Program-made: the position numbers and the translations under genes
Shown here: positions 1 through 5,965 of the stretch, piece after piece
How the letters are laid out: every line of letters starts with the position of its first letter
Numbering within the stretch: the first letter of the stretch is position 1
Notes under the pieces: model-generated
The model's input: only the letters and a program-made list of their open reading frames with translations
The model's database searches: none
Told to the model about the DNA's origin: nothing
Assembly (NCBI GenBank): GCA_021805955.1
Contig: JAJZDO010001040.1
Span: 1 to 5,965 of the forward strand
Length of the DNA: 5,965 nt
Direction of reading: 5' to 3'
Source of the DNA: Acidobacteriota bacterium
GTDB taxonomy: Bacteria > Acidobacteriota > Terriglobia > Terriglobales > Acidobacteriaceae

Positions 1-495
1 GGGCTGGACGATGGAATGGACGTAGGCCCACTGGTCAATCAGTCCGCTTTAGATGGAGCATTGGCGCAGATCGAAGACGCAGTGAAACACGGAGGAAAAA
101 TTCTGGCGGGCGGCAAGCGCAAGAGCGGGACCCATGGATTTTTTCTGGAGCCGTCTGTAATCGATGGGGCCCACGACCACGCTGTCTGCATGCAGGAAGA
201 AACCTTTGCCCCGGTTGCCCCAATCACCACCTTCGATACGGAAGAGGAAGCTATCAGGCGCGCCAACCAATCCCCGTACGGGCTCAGCGCCTATGCGATG
301 ACCAGCGACATTGGGCGCATGTTCCGCCTGTCCGAGCAGATTGAAGCCGGGACCCTGGGAATCAATGATGGCGCACCCACCACCAGCCAGGCTCCGTTTG
401 GAGGAGTCAAGCAGAGCGGCTGGGGACGCGAGCTCGGCACCGAAGGTCTCGAAGCGTTTTTAGAAACCAAGCACGTCTCCATCGGCGGTGTCTAA
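1..495 (+). CDS. NAD(P)-dependent aldehyde dehydrogenase, C-terminal part (candidate sulfolactaldehyde dehydrogenase)
   Basis: The reading frame is open at base 1 and gives 164 residues, about the last third of a typical ~480-residue aldehyde dehydrogenase. Visible family motifs are EETFAPV near bases 196-216, whose first conserved Glu contacts the cofactor ribose in this superfamily, and PFGGVKQSGWGRELG near 391-435, followed by a C-terminal ETKHVSIGG tail. These resemble the GabD/succinate-semialdehyde and lactaldehyde dehydrogenase group. The catalytic Cys and the Rossmann glycine motif would lie upstream, outside the window, so activity cannot be judged. The gene ends 44 bases before the lyase small subunit on the same strand, consistent with one operon. 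In sulfo-Entner-Doudoroff clusters a GabD-like enzyme oxidises sulfolactaldehyde to sulfolactate; the downstream genes make that the best guess. Oxidation of another hydroxy-aldehyde is the alternative. The family call is secure; the substrate is inferred. Confidence 0.93.
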   Translation, partial: GLDDGMDVGPLVNQSALDGALAQIEDAVKHGGKILAGGKRKSGTHGFFLEPSVIDGAHDHAVCMQEETFAPVAPITTFDTEEEAIRRANQSPYGLSAYAMTSDIGRMFRLSEQIEAGTLGINDGAPTTSQAPFGGVKQSGWGRELGTEGLEAFLETKHVSIGGV

Positions 496-523
496 ACATT
501 TCCACGTAGTTGAAATACTCAGA

Positions 524-530
524 AAGAAGG
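524..530 (+). promoter_or_regulatory. Ribosome binding site for the lyase small subunit
   Basis: AAGAAGG lies nine bases before the ATG at 540. It decides the start: an in-frame TTG at 510 would add ten residues but has no purine-rich site in front of it, and the residues it adds do not resemble the family N-terminus. Confidence 0.7.
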
Positions 531-539
531 TCAAATCGT

Positions 540-821
540 ATGATTCAGTTTCTAGTGCATGATGCGGCGGACGACGTTGGGGTCGCGGTCGTGGATATCG
601 AAGCCGGCTCCGATTGTTCCGGCCGCAATTTAACAACCAATGAATCCCTGAAAGCCAAGTCGACAGAAAAAATTCCTCTCGGCCACAAACTTGCCCTAAG
701 AAATTTTGCCGTTGGAGATTCCGTTACGAAGTATGGCTGTGTCATTGGACGAGTGGTTCAGCCCATCAAGGCGGGCCAGCATGTTCACGTTCATAACGTT
801 AAAACGAAAAGGTGGGCATAG
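540..821 (+). CDS. suyA: UxaA-family lyase small subunit, SAF domain (candidate sulfolactate sulfo-lyase subunit alpha)
   Basis: A 93-residue protein made of a single SAF-type domain, the unit that forms the N-terminus of altronate/galactarate dehydratases. It begins [20 protein letters not shown], then has PLGHKLAL (46-53), KYG (64-66), IGRVV (69-73) and the His-rich end [12 protein letters not shown] (81-92), a pattern typical of this family. In one-piece altronate dehydratases this domain is fused to the large domain; here it is a separate gene, as in SuyA of (R)-sulfolactate sulfo-lyase, which with SuyB releases pyruvate and sulfite in the cytoplasm. The next gene starts three bases after its stop, so the two subunits are surely co-translated. 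A split sugar-acid dehydratase small subunit is the alternative. The SAF/UxaA call is firm; the sulfolactate specificity rests on the neighbours. Confidence 0.85.
   Translation: MIQFLVHDAADDVGVAVVDIEAGSDCSGRNLTTNESLKAKSTEKIPLGHKLALRNFAVGDSVTKYGCVIGRVVQPIKAGQHVHVHNVKTKRWA
808..815 (+). promoter_or_regulatory. Ribosome binding site for the lyase large subunit, inside the suyA end
   Basis: AAAGGTGG lies eight bases before the ATG at 824 and inside the last codons of the small-subunit gene, which suggests translational coupling. A GTG at 812, which would extend the protein by four residues, falls within this site and is therefore an unlikely start. Confidence 0.65.
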
Positions 822-823
822 AC

Positions 824-1987
824 ATGGCCAAGCATAAAATCTTTGCATTTCGCCGCGAGAATGGTCGCGTCGGCGTCCGCAATCACGTCATTATTCTGCC
901 GGTGGATGACATCTCCAATGCAGCATGTGAAGCGGTCGCAAACAATATCAAAGGAACGCTCGCGCTTCCCCATGCCTATGGCAGGTTGCAGTTCGGTGAA
1001 GACCTCGACCTGTTCTTCCGCACTATGATTGGGACTGGAAGTAACCCCAATGTCGCAGCCGTCGTTGTCATCGGAATCGAGGCAGGCTGGACCCAGCGCA
1101 TCGTGGATGGCATCGCCAAGACCAAAAAACCGGTGGCTGGCTTCTCCATTGAAGGCAAAGGGGACATTCGCACCATCGCTGAAGCCTCCTACAAAGCCAA
1201 GGAATTCGTACAGTGGGCTACCGAACTGCAACGAACCGAGTGTGATCTCAGCGAGTTGTACATCAGCGTGAAATGTGGAGAGTCCGACACGACGACGGGA
1301 CTTGCCAGTTGCCCCACGGTGGGCAATGTCATCGACAAGCATTGCGAATCTGGCGGCGTGGCCTCCTTCGGAGAAACCACCGAACTCACGGGTGCCGAGC
1401 ACATCGTTGCCGGAAAAGCTGCGAATGAAGCTGTCCGAAAAGACTTTATGGCTGCGTTTGAAGACTATACCAACCTTGTCTTCAGTCAGAAAGTAGATGA
1501 CCTGTCGGAGTCTCAACCTACCAAGGGAAATATCGCGGGCGGTCTCACAACGATTGAAGAAAAAGCTCTGGGCAATGTCGAGAAGCTGGGCAAGCGGACG
1601 AAATTCGTTGGTTGCCTCAAGCCTGCAGTCGCTCCTACGACTCCGGGATTGTGGTTCATGGACACATCGAGTGCCGCGGCTGAAGCGGTGACTCTGTGGG
1701 CAGCTTCCGGCGCAGTCATTCATCTATTCCCGACCGGCCAGGGCAATGTCATTGGGAACCCGATCGAGCCTGTGATCAAACTCTCCGGCAATCCCAAGAC
1801 GGTTGCCACCATGAAGGAGCACATCGATCTCGATGTTTCACCCATCCTGCAGGGCGAAATGACTCTGGATCAGGCTGGGGATGCGTTGATCGATGTCATC
1901 GTTCGAACTGCCAACGGTCGATTCACAGCGGCTGAGGCCCTTGGACATCGCGAATATGTTCTCACCAAACTGTACAGAAGCGCGTAA
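824..1987 (+). CDS. suyB: UxaA-family lyase large subunit (candidate (2R)-sulfolactate sulfo-lyase subunit beta)
   Basis: A 387-residue protein covering the whole large domain of the altronate/galactarate dehydratase (UxaA) family. Landmarks are [16 protein letters not shown] (11-26), [12 protein letters not shown] (47-58), [19 protein letters not shown] (150-168), [14 protein letters not shown] (182-195), [17 protein letters not shown] (235-251), [10 protein letters not shown] (278-287) and [18 protein letters not shown] (302-319). As I recall the family, sugar-acid dehydratases carry a CGGSD-type motif and an ETPE-type motif at the second and third landmarks; CGESD and ETTE here differ and agree with my memory of SuyB. 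With SuyA it would cleave (R)-sulfolactate into pyruvate and sulfite. Conserved Cys and His residues fit a metal-dependent lyase. The gene sits between its small subunit and two dehydrogenases that interconvert sulfolactate and sulfopyruvate. Alternative: a split dehydratase for another hydroxy-acid. No truncation or frameshift is seen. Confidence 0.85.
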   Translation: MAKHKIFAFRRENGRVGVRNHVIILPVDDISNAACEAVANNIKGTLALPHAYGRLQFGEDLDLFFRTMIGTGSNPNVAAVVVIGIEAGWTQRIVDGIAKTKKPVAGFSIEGKGDIRTIAEASYKAKEFVQWATELQRTECDLSELYISVKCGESDTTTGLASCPTVGNVIDKHCESGGVASFGETTELTGAEHIVAGKAANEAVRKDFMAAFEDYTNLVFSQKVDDLSESQPTKGNIAGGLTTIEEKALGNVEKLGKRTKFVGCLKPAVAPTTPGLWFMDTSSAAAEAVTLWAASGAVIHLFPTGQGNVIGNPIEPVIKLSGNPKTVATMKEHIDLDVSPILQGEMTLDQAGDALIDVIVRTANGRFTAAEALGHREYVLTKLYRSA

Positions 1988-2022
1988 TCGCAACTTCTGA
2001 CGAAATTCGCCAGGCTGCATTT

Positions 2023-2027
2023 GAGGA
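2023..2027 (+). promoter_or_regulatory. Ribosome binding site for the LDH2/MDH2-family dehydrogenase
   Basis: GAGGA lies nine bases before the ATG at 2037 in the 49-base gap after suyB. A second ATG at 2041 is out of frame. The chosen start codon opens a ten-base palindrome, ATGCATGCAT (2037-2046), probably by chance. Confidence 0.6.
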
Positions 2028-2036
2028 ATTTAGGTC

Positions 2037-3095
2037 ATGCATGCATATTCCAGACTTGAACTAGAAAACTTGGCTGCTAGCTTGGCGAACGGCGTCGGTG
2101 TGCCCGAAAAGGACGCGAAGATTTTCGCTGAAACGCTCATCGACGCGGACATGCAGGGCACCGCGACCCACGGAATCTCCAGACTGAATATTTATCTGCA
2201 ACGAATTGAAAAGGGCCTGATCGATCCCAGGGCGGAACTGAAAATCGATCGCCAGATTGGAAGTATTCTGACGCTCGACGCGTCCAACGGCCTCGGGCAG
2301 GTCCAGGCAAGAAAGGCCCTCGACTTACTGATGCCTCTTGCCCGGACTAATGGAATTGCGGCCGCCACGATCCGCAATTCACAACACTTTGGCGCTCTGT
2401 CCTACTACTGCAATTTGGCGGCTGACCAGGGTTTTGTCCTGCTAGCCATGACCAACTGCGAACCTGCCATGTCGCCGGAGGGCGGCTGTCAGGCTTTCTT
2501 CGGCACCAACCCCATCGCCGCCTCCTTCCCCACTGGAAAAGGATTCAACGTCAAGATCGACCTGTCCACATCGACGATTGCCCGGGGCAACATTATTGCG
2601 GCGCAAAAAAAGAAAGCGCCCATTCCTCTGGGATGGGCCCTCGATCGCCAGGGCCAGCCGACGACCGATGCTCAGGAAGCCCTGCTCGGCACTGTTCTCA
2701 CAATGGCCGGACACAAGGGCTACGCGCTTGCGCTCATGGTGGAAGTCTTCAGCAGCGTCTTATCCGGTGCAGCCATTGGTCCTGCCATCGGGTCGATGTA
2801 CAAAGACTTGGATCGCAAACAGGATGTGGGTCATTTTTTCTGTTTGCTCCACATCCCCGCCTTCATGGATCTGGATGAATTCACGCAGCGCATGGACCAT
2901 ACAATCGACGGCATCAAAGCTTGCAGGAAGCGTCCCGGAGTCGAGGAAATCCTCGTTCCCGGCGAACGCTCGGCGAGAAATGCACAAACCAACAGCGCGC
3001 GGGGAATCACTCTCTCCAAAGAAATTCTCGCGGAGATCGAGCAATGGTGTACCCGGTTGAATGTTCCTTTCCATTATCAAGAGGCGGCCATTTAA
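2037..3095 (+). CDS. comC: LDH2/MDH2-family NAD(P)-dependent 2-hydroxyacid dehydrogenase (candidate (R)-sulfolactate dehydrogenase)
   Basis: A 352-residue member of the malate/L-lactate/ureidoglycolate dehydrogenase family, a non-Rossmann NAD(P)H fold; length is normal. Motifs in order: THGISRL with H45 and R49 (substrate-binding region), NSQHFGALSYY with H117 (the expected catalytic His, matching His116 of ureidoglycolate dehydrogenase), FGTNPIAASFP (155-165), DLSTSTIARGNI (175-186), IPLGWALDRQGQPTTDA (196-212) and GHKGYALALMVEV (225-237). ComC of this family reduces sulfopyruvate to (R)-sulfolactate, in coenzyme M synthesis in archaea and in sulfolactate catabolism in bacteria. Here it would feed SuyAB with the right enantiomer. 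It lies 49 bases after suyB and three bases before the next dehydrogenase. Slight oddities are GN in place of the usual GK after the ARG motif and a TMAG in place of the usual PxGG before HKGY. The family is certain; the substrate is inferred from context, and malate or lactate remain possible. Confidence 0.85.
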   Translation: MHAYSRLELENLAASLANGVGVPEKDAKIFAETLIDADMQGTATHGISRLNIYLQRIEKGLIDPRAELKIDRQIGSILTLDASNGLGQVQARKALDLLMPLARTNGIAAATIRNSQHFGALSYYCNLAADQGFVLLAMTNCEPAMSPEGGCQAFFGTNPIAASFPTGKGFNVKIDLSTSTIARGNIIAAQKKKAPIPLGWALDRQGQPTTDAQEALLGTVLTMAGHKGYALALMVEVFSSVLSGAAIGPAIGSMYKDLDRKQDVGHFFCLLHIPAFMDLDEFTQRMDHTIDGIKACRKRPGVEEILVPGERSARNAQTNSARGITLSKEILAEIEQWCTRLNVPFHYQEAAI

Positions 3096-3098
3096 GTC

Positions 3099-4061
3099 AT
3101 GCGAGACATCCTGATTTCTGAGAACATCCGCGGAGCTGCTGTCGACGCGCTCAGCACACGATTCGACGTTTCCTGTCTGCCAGACTTATGGAAAGATCCC
3201 AATGCGCTCGCGACGCAGATCGCCGAATTTCGCGCCCTGATTGTTCGCAACCAGACGCGAGTCACATCCGCGCTCTTGGCTGCGGCTCCAAATCTGAAGG
3301 TCATTGGGCGTGCTGGCGTCGGCCTCGATAATGTCGATGTCGACTATGCGACCAAGGCCGGCATTCTGATCACCTACACTCCGGACCAGAACGCCATCAG
3401 CGTCGCGGAAATTGCAATCGGACAGATGCTGTCGCTGGCGCGCTCCATTCCCAACGCGAACTACGACACCAAGGGCGGCAACTGGAACCGTCAGCAATTC
3501 ATCGGAATTGAACTGTACGGAAAGACTCTCGGCATTATCGGCGCGGGCAAGATCGGCTATCTGACTGCCAGGCGAGCGCAAGCGTTTGGGATGAAGATCC
3601 TCGCATATGATCCGTTCCTCACGCAGGACAATGTGTACTTAAGCGAACTGAATGCCAAGCTCGTAGAACTCGATGAGCTGCTTGCACACGCCGACATCGT
3701 CTCCTGCCACCTTCCAGCAACTCCGCAAACCATCGGACTTATGGATGGAACTCGCTTTCGGAAGATGAAGCCCACGGCCTATTTCATCAATACCGCGCGC
3801 GGAGAGGTAGTGCGTGAAGCGGATTTGCTCGCAGCACTCAAAGCTAAACAGATTGCCGGAGCAGCCCTGGATGTTCGCGCCAAGGAGCCTCCCGAACCGG
3901 GGGAGTTGGAACTTCTGCCGAATGTAATCCTCACGCCCCACATTGCGGCCTTTACCCGCGAGGCGCAGCAGCGTGTCACCAAGACCATCTGCGAAGATGT
4001 TGCACGCGTGCTCGACGGCAAGCCTGCCCAAAACATTGTCAATGGGCATCTGTCCCGTTAG
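3099..4061 (+). CDS. slcC: D-isomer-specific 2-hydroxyacid dehydrogenase (candidate (S)-sulfolactate dehydrogenase)
   Basis: A 320-residue protein with the two-domain layout of the phosphoglycerate dehydrogenase-like family but without a C-terminal ACT regulatory domain, so it is unlikely to be biosynthetic SerA. The substrate-side motif RAGVGLDNVD is at 71-80. The Rossmann motif GIIGAGKIG (145-153) is followed by D171 at the end of the second strand, which favours NAD. The catalytic triad is complete: R234 in NTARGE, E263 in AKEPP and H281 in LTPHIAAFT. SlcC, known from Chromohalobacter sulfolactate metabolism, belongs to this family and oxidises (S)-sulfolactate to sulfopyruvate. The ATG is three bases after the comC stop; only a weak purine-rich stretch (GAGGCGG, 3081-3087) precedes it, so re-initiation by ribosomes finishing comC is likely. 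It is the last gene of the operon. Another 2-hydroxyacid, such as hydroxypyruvate, is the alternative substrate. Confidence 0.86.
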   Translation: MRDILISENIRGAAVDALSTRFDVSCLPDLWKDPNALATQIAEFRALIVRNQTRVTSALLAAAPNLKVIGRAGVGLDNVDVDYATKAGILITYTPDQNAISVAEIAIGQMLSLARSIPNANYDTKGGNWNRQQFIGIELYGKTLGIIGAGKIGYLTARRAQAFGMKILAYDPFLTQDNVYLSELNAKLVELDELLAHADIVSCHLPATPQTIGLMDGTRFRKMKPTAYFINTARGEVVREADLLAALKAKQIAGAALDVRAKEPPEPGELELLPNVILTPHIAAFTREAQQRVTKTICEDVARVLDGKPAQNIVNGHLSR

Positions 4062-4127
4062 GAAGCGGGCATGAAGCTCCTCCATCCCTGACGGCAAAAA
4101 CCTGTCGCCCTCTCTTCTACCTTCCCC

Positions 4128-4164
4128 AAAAAAGCAGCGAATCGCGCTCACGATTCGCTGCTTT
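4128..4164 (-). terminator. Perfect 14-bp hairpin terminator, probably bidirectional
   Basis: The arms 4131-4144 (AAAGCAGCGAATCG) and 4151-4164 are exact complements around a six-base loop. A run of six A (4128-4133) becomes a U-run when read on the - strand, so the structure is a strong intrinsic terminator for the receptor gene ending at 4392. Read on the + strand it ends in only three T within the stem, so it would stop the operon transcript less efficiently, though its position suits both. Confidence 0.75.
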
Positions 4165-4215
4165 CAGCTCAGCATTCTATGGCCGATTTACAGATGCTAC
4201 AGTTGAAAATGGGAT

Positions 4216-4318
4216 GAGTCATTCTGAGCGGAGCGAAGAATCCAGAAGGCGACGGCGGCAATGCCAAGCGCATATTCTCTGGATTCTTCACTCCGCTACG
4301 CTCCGATCAGAATGACTC
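4216..4318. repeat. REP-like interspersed inverted repeat
   Basis: The left arm 4216-4246 and right arm 4278-4318 are imperfect inverted copies. From the outside in they share GAGTCATTCTGA exactly (12 of 12), then 7 of 8 bases of a CGGAGCG block, then AAGAATCCAGA exactly (11 of 11). The right arm has ten extra bases (TAGCGGAGTG on its complement), which look like a second copy of the GCGGAG unit. A 31-base spacer (4247-4277) separates the arms. The motif resembles the widespread GTCATTC...GAATC intergenic repeats that I associate with acidobacterial and some other environmental genomes. It sits between convergent genes, the usual place for such elements. No transposase is present in the window, so it would be a non-autonomous element. 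Confidence 0.75.
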
Positions 4319-4391
4319 CCTTTCACAAATAACTACACCAACTGTCAATTCGCTTTATAGATTCACATTTTCACTACAACACTTCCACCCC

Positions 4392-5965
4392 TCAAAACGT
4401 CACCTTGAGAGCAAATTGGAAGACGCGTGGAGAGCCTGCCCCGGTGATTTGCCCATATGTACCTGCCGAGATAGACGAGACTGGGTTGTTGAAGTTCGTA
4501 TGGTTCAGCCCATTGAATACCTCCGCCTGGAACTGGGTTTGTATCCGGTTGAAGCGGAATATATATTTGAAGACTGAAGCATCCACGTCGGCATACCCTG
4601 GACCGCGTAGGCCATTGCGACCTATGTCGCCAAAGGTTCCGATCGCGGCTGGCACGAACGCGGCTGTATTGAAATATTCTTTCACTTTGCTCACGCCGGC
4701 GGGACGCGCAGGATTGCCCACCTGATCGGCAAAGTCAAAGCCCACGCCAGACAAGGATCGATCAGTGCCGCTAAGTACGGTGTAAGGGAAACCACTATCA
4801 AGGGAGACAATTCCATTCACCTGCCAGTTGTTGATGACCGCGCTTTCCCATCCTCGAACGTTCACTCGTGGAGTTAGGTAATTTGCCGACAGGACAAAGC
4901 GTATCGTCTGGTCGAAATCGGCGGGGCCACGGCCGCTTTTCAGGTTGAAAGGATTCGGTGGCCCGGGATTTCCTTCAGTCGCGCTTGAAGTATCGTCGAT
5001 CGTTTTCGACCATACGATGTTGGTGAGGAGCGTGAGCCCGTTTGTTTGACGTCGAGTCAGGTTGACTTGTAGCGAGTTGAATTCCTCGTACTCATACGAT
5101 TGAGCAATTTCAAGTGCGCTCATTCCAGGATACAGGCGGCGGGAGTTTTCATTGCCGACTGTGGAACATGCTGTTTTCCCGCATTGGCCGGGAATATAAA
5201 CTGCGGGATTGGTTTGCCGAGACCCCATGATGTGTTCGCTATGGTCGCCAACATAGGCGATCGAGACTGCCATTTTAGTGCCAAGCTGCTGCTCGATTGT
5301 GAGGTTGTAGTTCTGCGTATAGGCAACCTTGGAAGTGGGATCGAGCACGCCGCCGGAAACAGGAAGCGAGAAGGTATAATTTGCAAATTGGCTCGGGCCT
5401 ACATGTGCGCGAGGGAATGGGTCTCCGCCAGGATACCCGGCATAGATATTGTCCCAGGCGGGTGGAGGAGCGGGGTAAGTCAGATATAAGTCCACGGGCT
5501 GCATGGCATCGGTTCGTTGATACAGCAGTCCCTCTGGAAAGCCATAGAAGATTCCATAGGCCCCTCGAACGACGTGCTTTCCATTGCCGGCAATATCCCA
5601 GGCGAAACCGGCGCGTGGGGCAAAATCTTTCCAGTTTTTCATGTAGACCGAGGGTTGCATCCCAGTGTCGCCCTGGAACATAAGACCCGTTGGCGCATCT
5701 GGAGCAATCTTGGATTGAAACCCAGGCTCGAACCCTACCAAAGTATTGTTCAGGTCGATTGGCGGCAGCCACGGATCCCATCGCAAGCCGAGATTCAGGG
5801 TCAGAGTCTTGGTCGTCTTCCAATCATCCTGTATGAATAGCGATGGCCTGTATGAACGGAGATAGGCTTTCCGTCCGTTGTCCTGGAAGAATTGGGAATC
5901 GAGTCCGAGATAAAAATCCGCCAGCGCTGAGCCGCTCTTGGTAGTTCCGGCAGGCAAGGTGGCGC
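4392..5965 (-). CDS. Oar-like TonB-dependent outer-membrane receptor, C-terminal part
   Basis: The frame is open through the right edge and yields 523 residues of beta-barrel; whole proteins of this family are usually about 1000 residues or more, with an N-terminal signal peptide, a carboxypeptidase-regulatory-like domain and a plug, all outside the window. There is no good start in view. Numbering from base 5957, hallmarks are QDDWKTTKTLTLNLGLRWD (43-61), YNLTIEQQLG (217-226), WQVNGIVSLDSGFPYTV (378-394), LRGPGYADVDASVFK (450-464) and FNGLNHTNF (481-489). The last residue is Phe after alternating hydrophobic residues, the usual sorting signal for outer-membrane barrels. Two cysteines (C259, C264) may close a small extracellular loop. 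Such receptors are greatly expanded in Acidobacteriota, often with unknown ligands. It points towards the operon and is separately transcribed, so a role in sulfonate uptake is not implied. Confidence 0.9.
   Translation of the reverse strand, partial: ATLPAGTTKSGSALADFYLGLDSQFFQDNGRKAYLRSYRPSLFIQDDWKTTKTLTLNLGLRWDPWLPPIDLNNTLVGFEPGFQSKIAPDAPTGLMFQGDTGMQPSVYMKNWKDFAPRAGFAWDIAGNGKHVVRGAYGIFYGFPEGLLYQRTDAMQPVDLYLTYPAPPPAWDNIYAGYPGGDPFPRAHVGPSQFANYTFSLPVSGGVLDPTSKVAYTQNYNLTIEQQLGTKMAVSIAYVGDHSEHIMGSRQTNPAVYIPGQCGKTACSTVGNENSRRLYPGMSALEIAQSYEYEEFNSLQVNLTRRQTNGLTLLTNIVWSKTIDDTSSATEGNPGPPNPFNLKSGRGPADFDQTIRFVLSANYLTPRVNVRGWESAVINNWQVNGIVSLDSGFPYTVLSGTDRSLSGVGFDFADQVGNPARPAGVSKVKEYFNTAAFVPAAIGTFGDIGRNGLRGPGYADVDASVFKYIFRFNRIQTQFQAEVFNGLNHTNFNNPVSSISAGTYGQITGAGSPRVFQFALKVTF

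Larger units (their letters stand above)
4062..4391. other. Convergent intergenic region without a gene
   Basis: These 330 bases separate the 3' ends of the + strand operon and the - strand receptor gene. They hold a terminator hairpin (4128-4164) and a REP-like inverted repeat (4216-4318). A loose outer pair, ACAGTTG at 4199-4205 and its complement CAACTGT at 4339-4345, brackets the repeat and may be chance. I see no gene, tRNA or other RNA here. Bases 4062-4127 and 4346-4391 show nothing recognisable. Confidence 0.75.

Noticed and set aside
510..539. TTG start extending SuyA by ten residues
   Set aside because: A good ribosome site sits at 524-530 at proper distance from the ATG at 540, and the extension does not fit the family N-terminus.
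791..1723. A 310-codon open frame on the - strand opposite the lyase large subunit
   Set aside because: It lies wholly antisense to a gene with clear family motifs; its translation shows no recognisable motif. It is a by-product of codon bias in the true gene.
540..1987. Altronate dehydratase (UxaA) as the primary call
   Set aside because: The split into two genes, the motif differences and the SlcC/ComC-like neighbours fit sulfolactate sulfo-lyase better; no uronate-pathway gene is present. It is kept only as an alternative.
2578..3060. A 160-codon + strand open frame inside comC in another frame
   Set aside because: It overlaps the LDH2/MDH2 motifs of comC in frame shift, is rich in Arg, Ser and Trp, and looks like an out-of-frame shadow.
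3639..4151. A 170-codon open frame on the - strand over the 3' half of the D-2-hydroxyacid dehydrogenase gene
   Set aside because: It is antisense to the Rossmann domain and catalytic motifs of slcC, runs into the terminator hairpin and has no recognisable domain.
4206..4345. CRISPR repeat or insertion-sequence ends
   Set aside because: There are only two inverted copies, no regular direct repeats and spacers, and no transposase; a REP-like element explains the pattern.

Overview
This window looks like a piece of a chromosome from an Acidobacteriota-like or similar soil bacterium. The reasons are the very large Oar-type TonB-dependent receptor on the right and a REP-like inverted repeat of a kind I associate with acidobacterial genomes. 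Base composition is moderate to slightly GC-rich. The lineage is an inference; no marker gene is present.

Left and centre (1-4061, all + strand): a tightly packed catabolic operon of five genes. It runs from the C-terminal part of an aldehyde dehydrogenase (cut by the left edge), through a small SAF-domain subunit and a large UxaA-family subunit of a two-subunit lyase, then an LDH2/MDH2-family dehydrogenase, to a D-isomer 2-hydroxyacid dehydrogenase. Taken singly these could be labelled 'altronate dehydratase', 'malate/lactate dehydrogenase' and 'phosphoglycerate dehydrogenase-like'. Together they match the known sulfolactate set: SuyA and SuyB ((R)-sulfolactate sulfo-lyase), ComC ((R)-sulfolactate dehydrogenase) and SlcC ((S)-sulfolactate dehydrogenase).

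Proposed flow: the aldehyde dehydrogenase oxidises sulfolactaldehyde to (S)-sulfolactate; SlcC oxidises this to sulfopyruvate; ComC reduces it to (R)-sulfolactate; SuyAB splits that into pyruvate and sulfite. This would be the lower half of sulfoquinovose (sulfo-Entner-Doudoroff) or dihydroxypropanesulfonate breakdown. Substrate assignment is inferred from family membership and gene company, not proven by the sequence.

Right (4062-5965): a 330-base convergent intergenic region holds a perfect 14-bp terminator hairpin and a REP-like inverted repeat of about 100 bases. Beyond it, on the - strand, lies the C-terminal 523 residues of an Oar-like TonB-dependent outer-membrane receptor that runs off the right edge. 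It is transcribed towards the operon, so it is not part of it.
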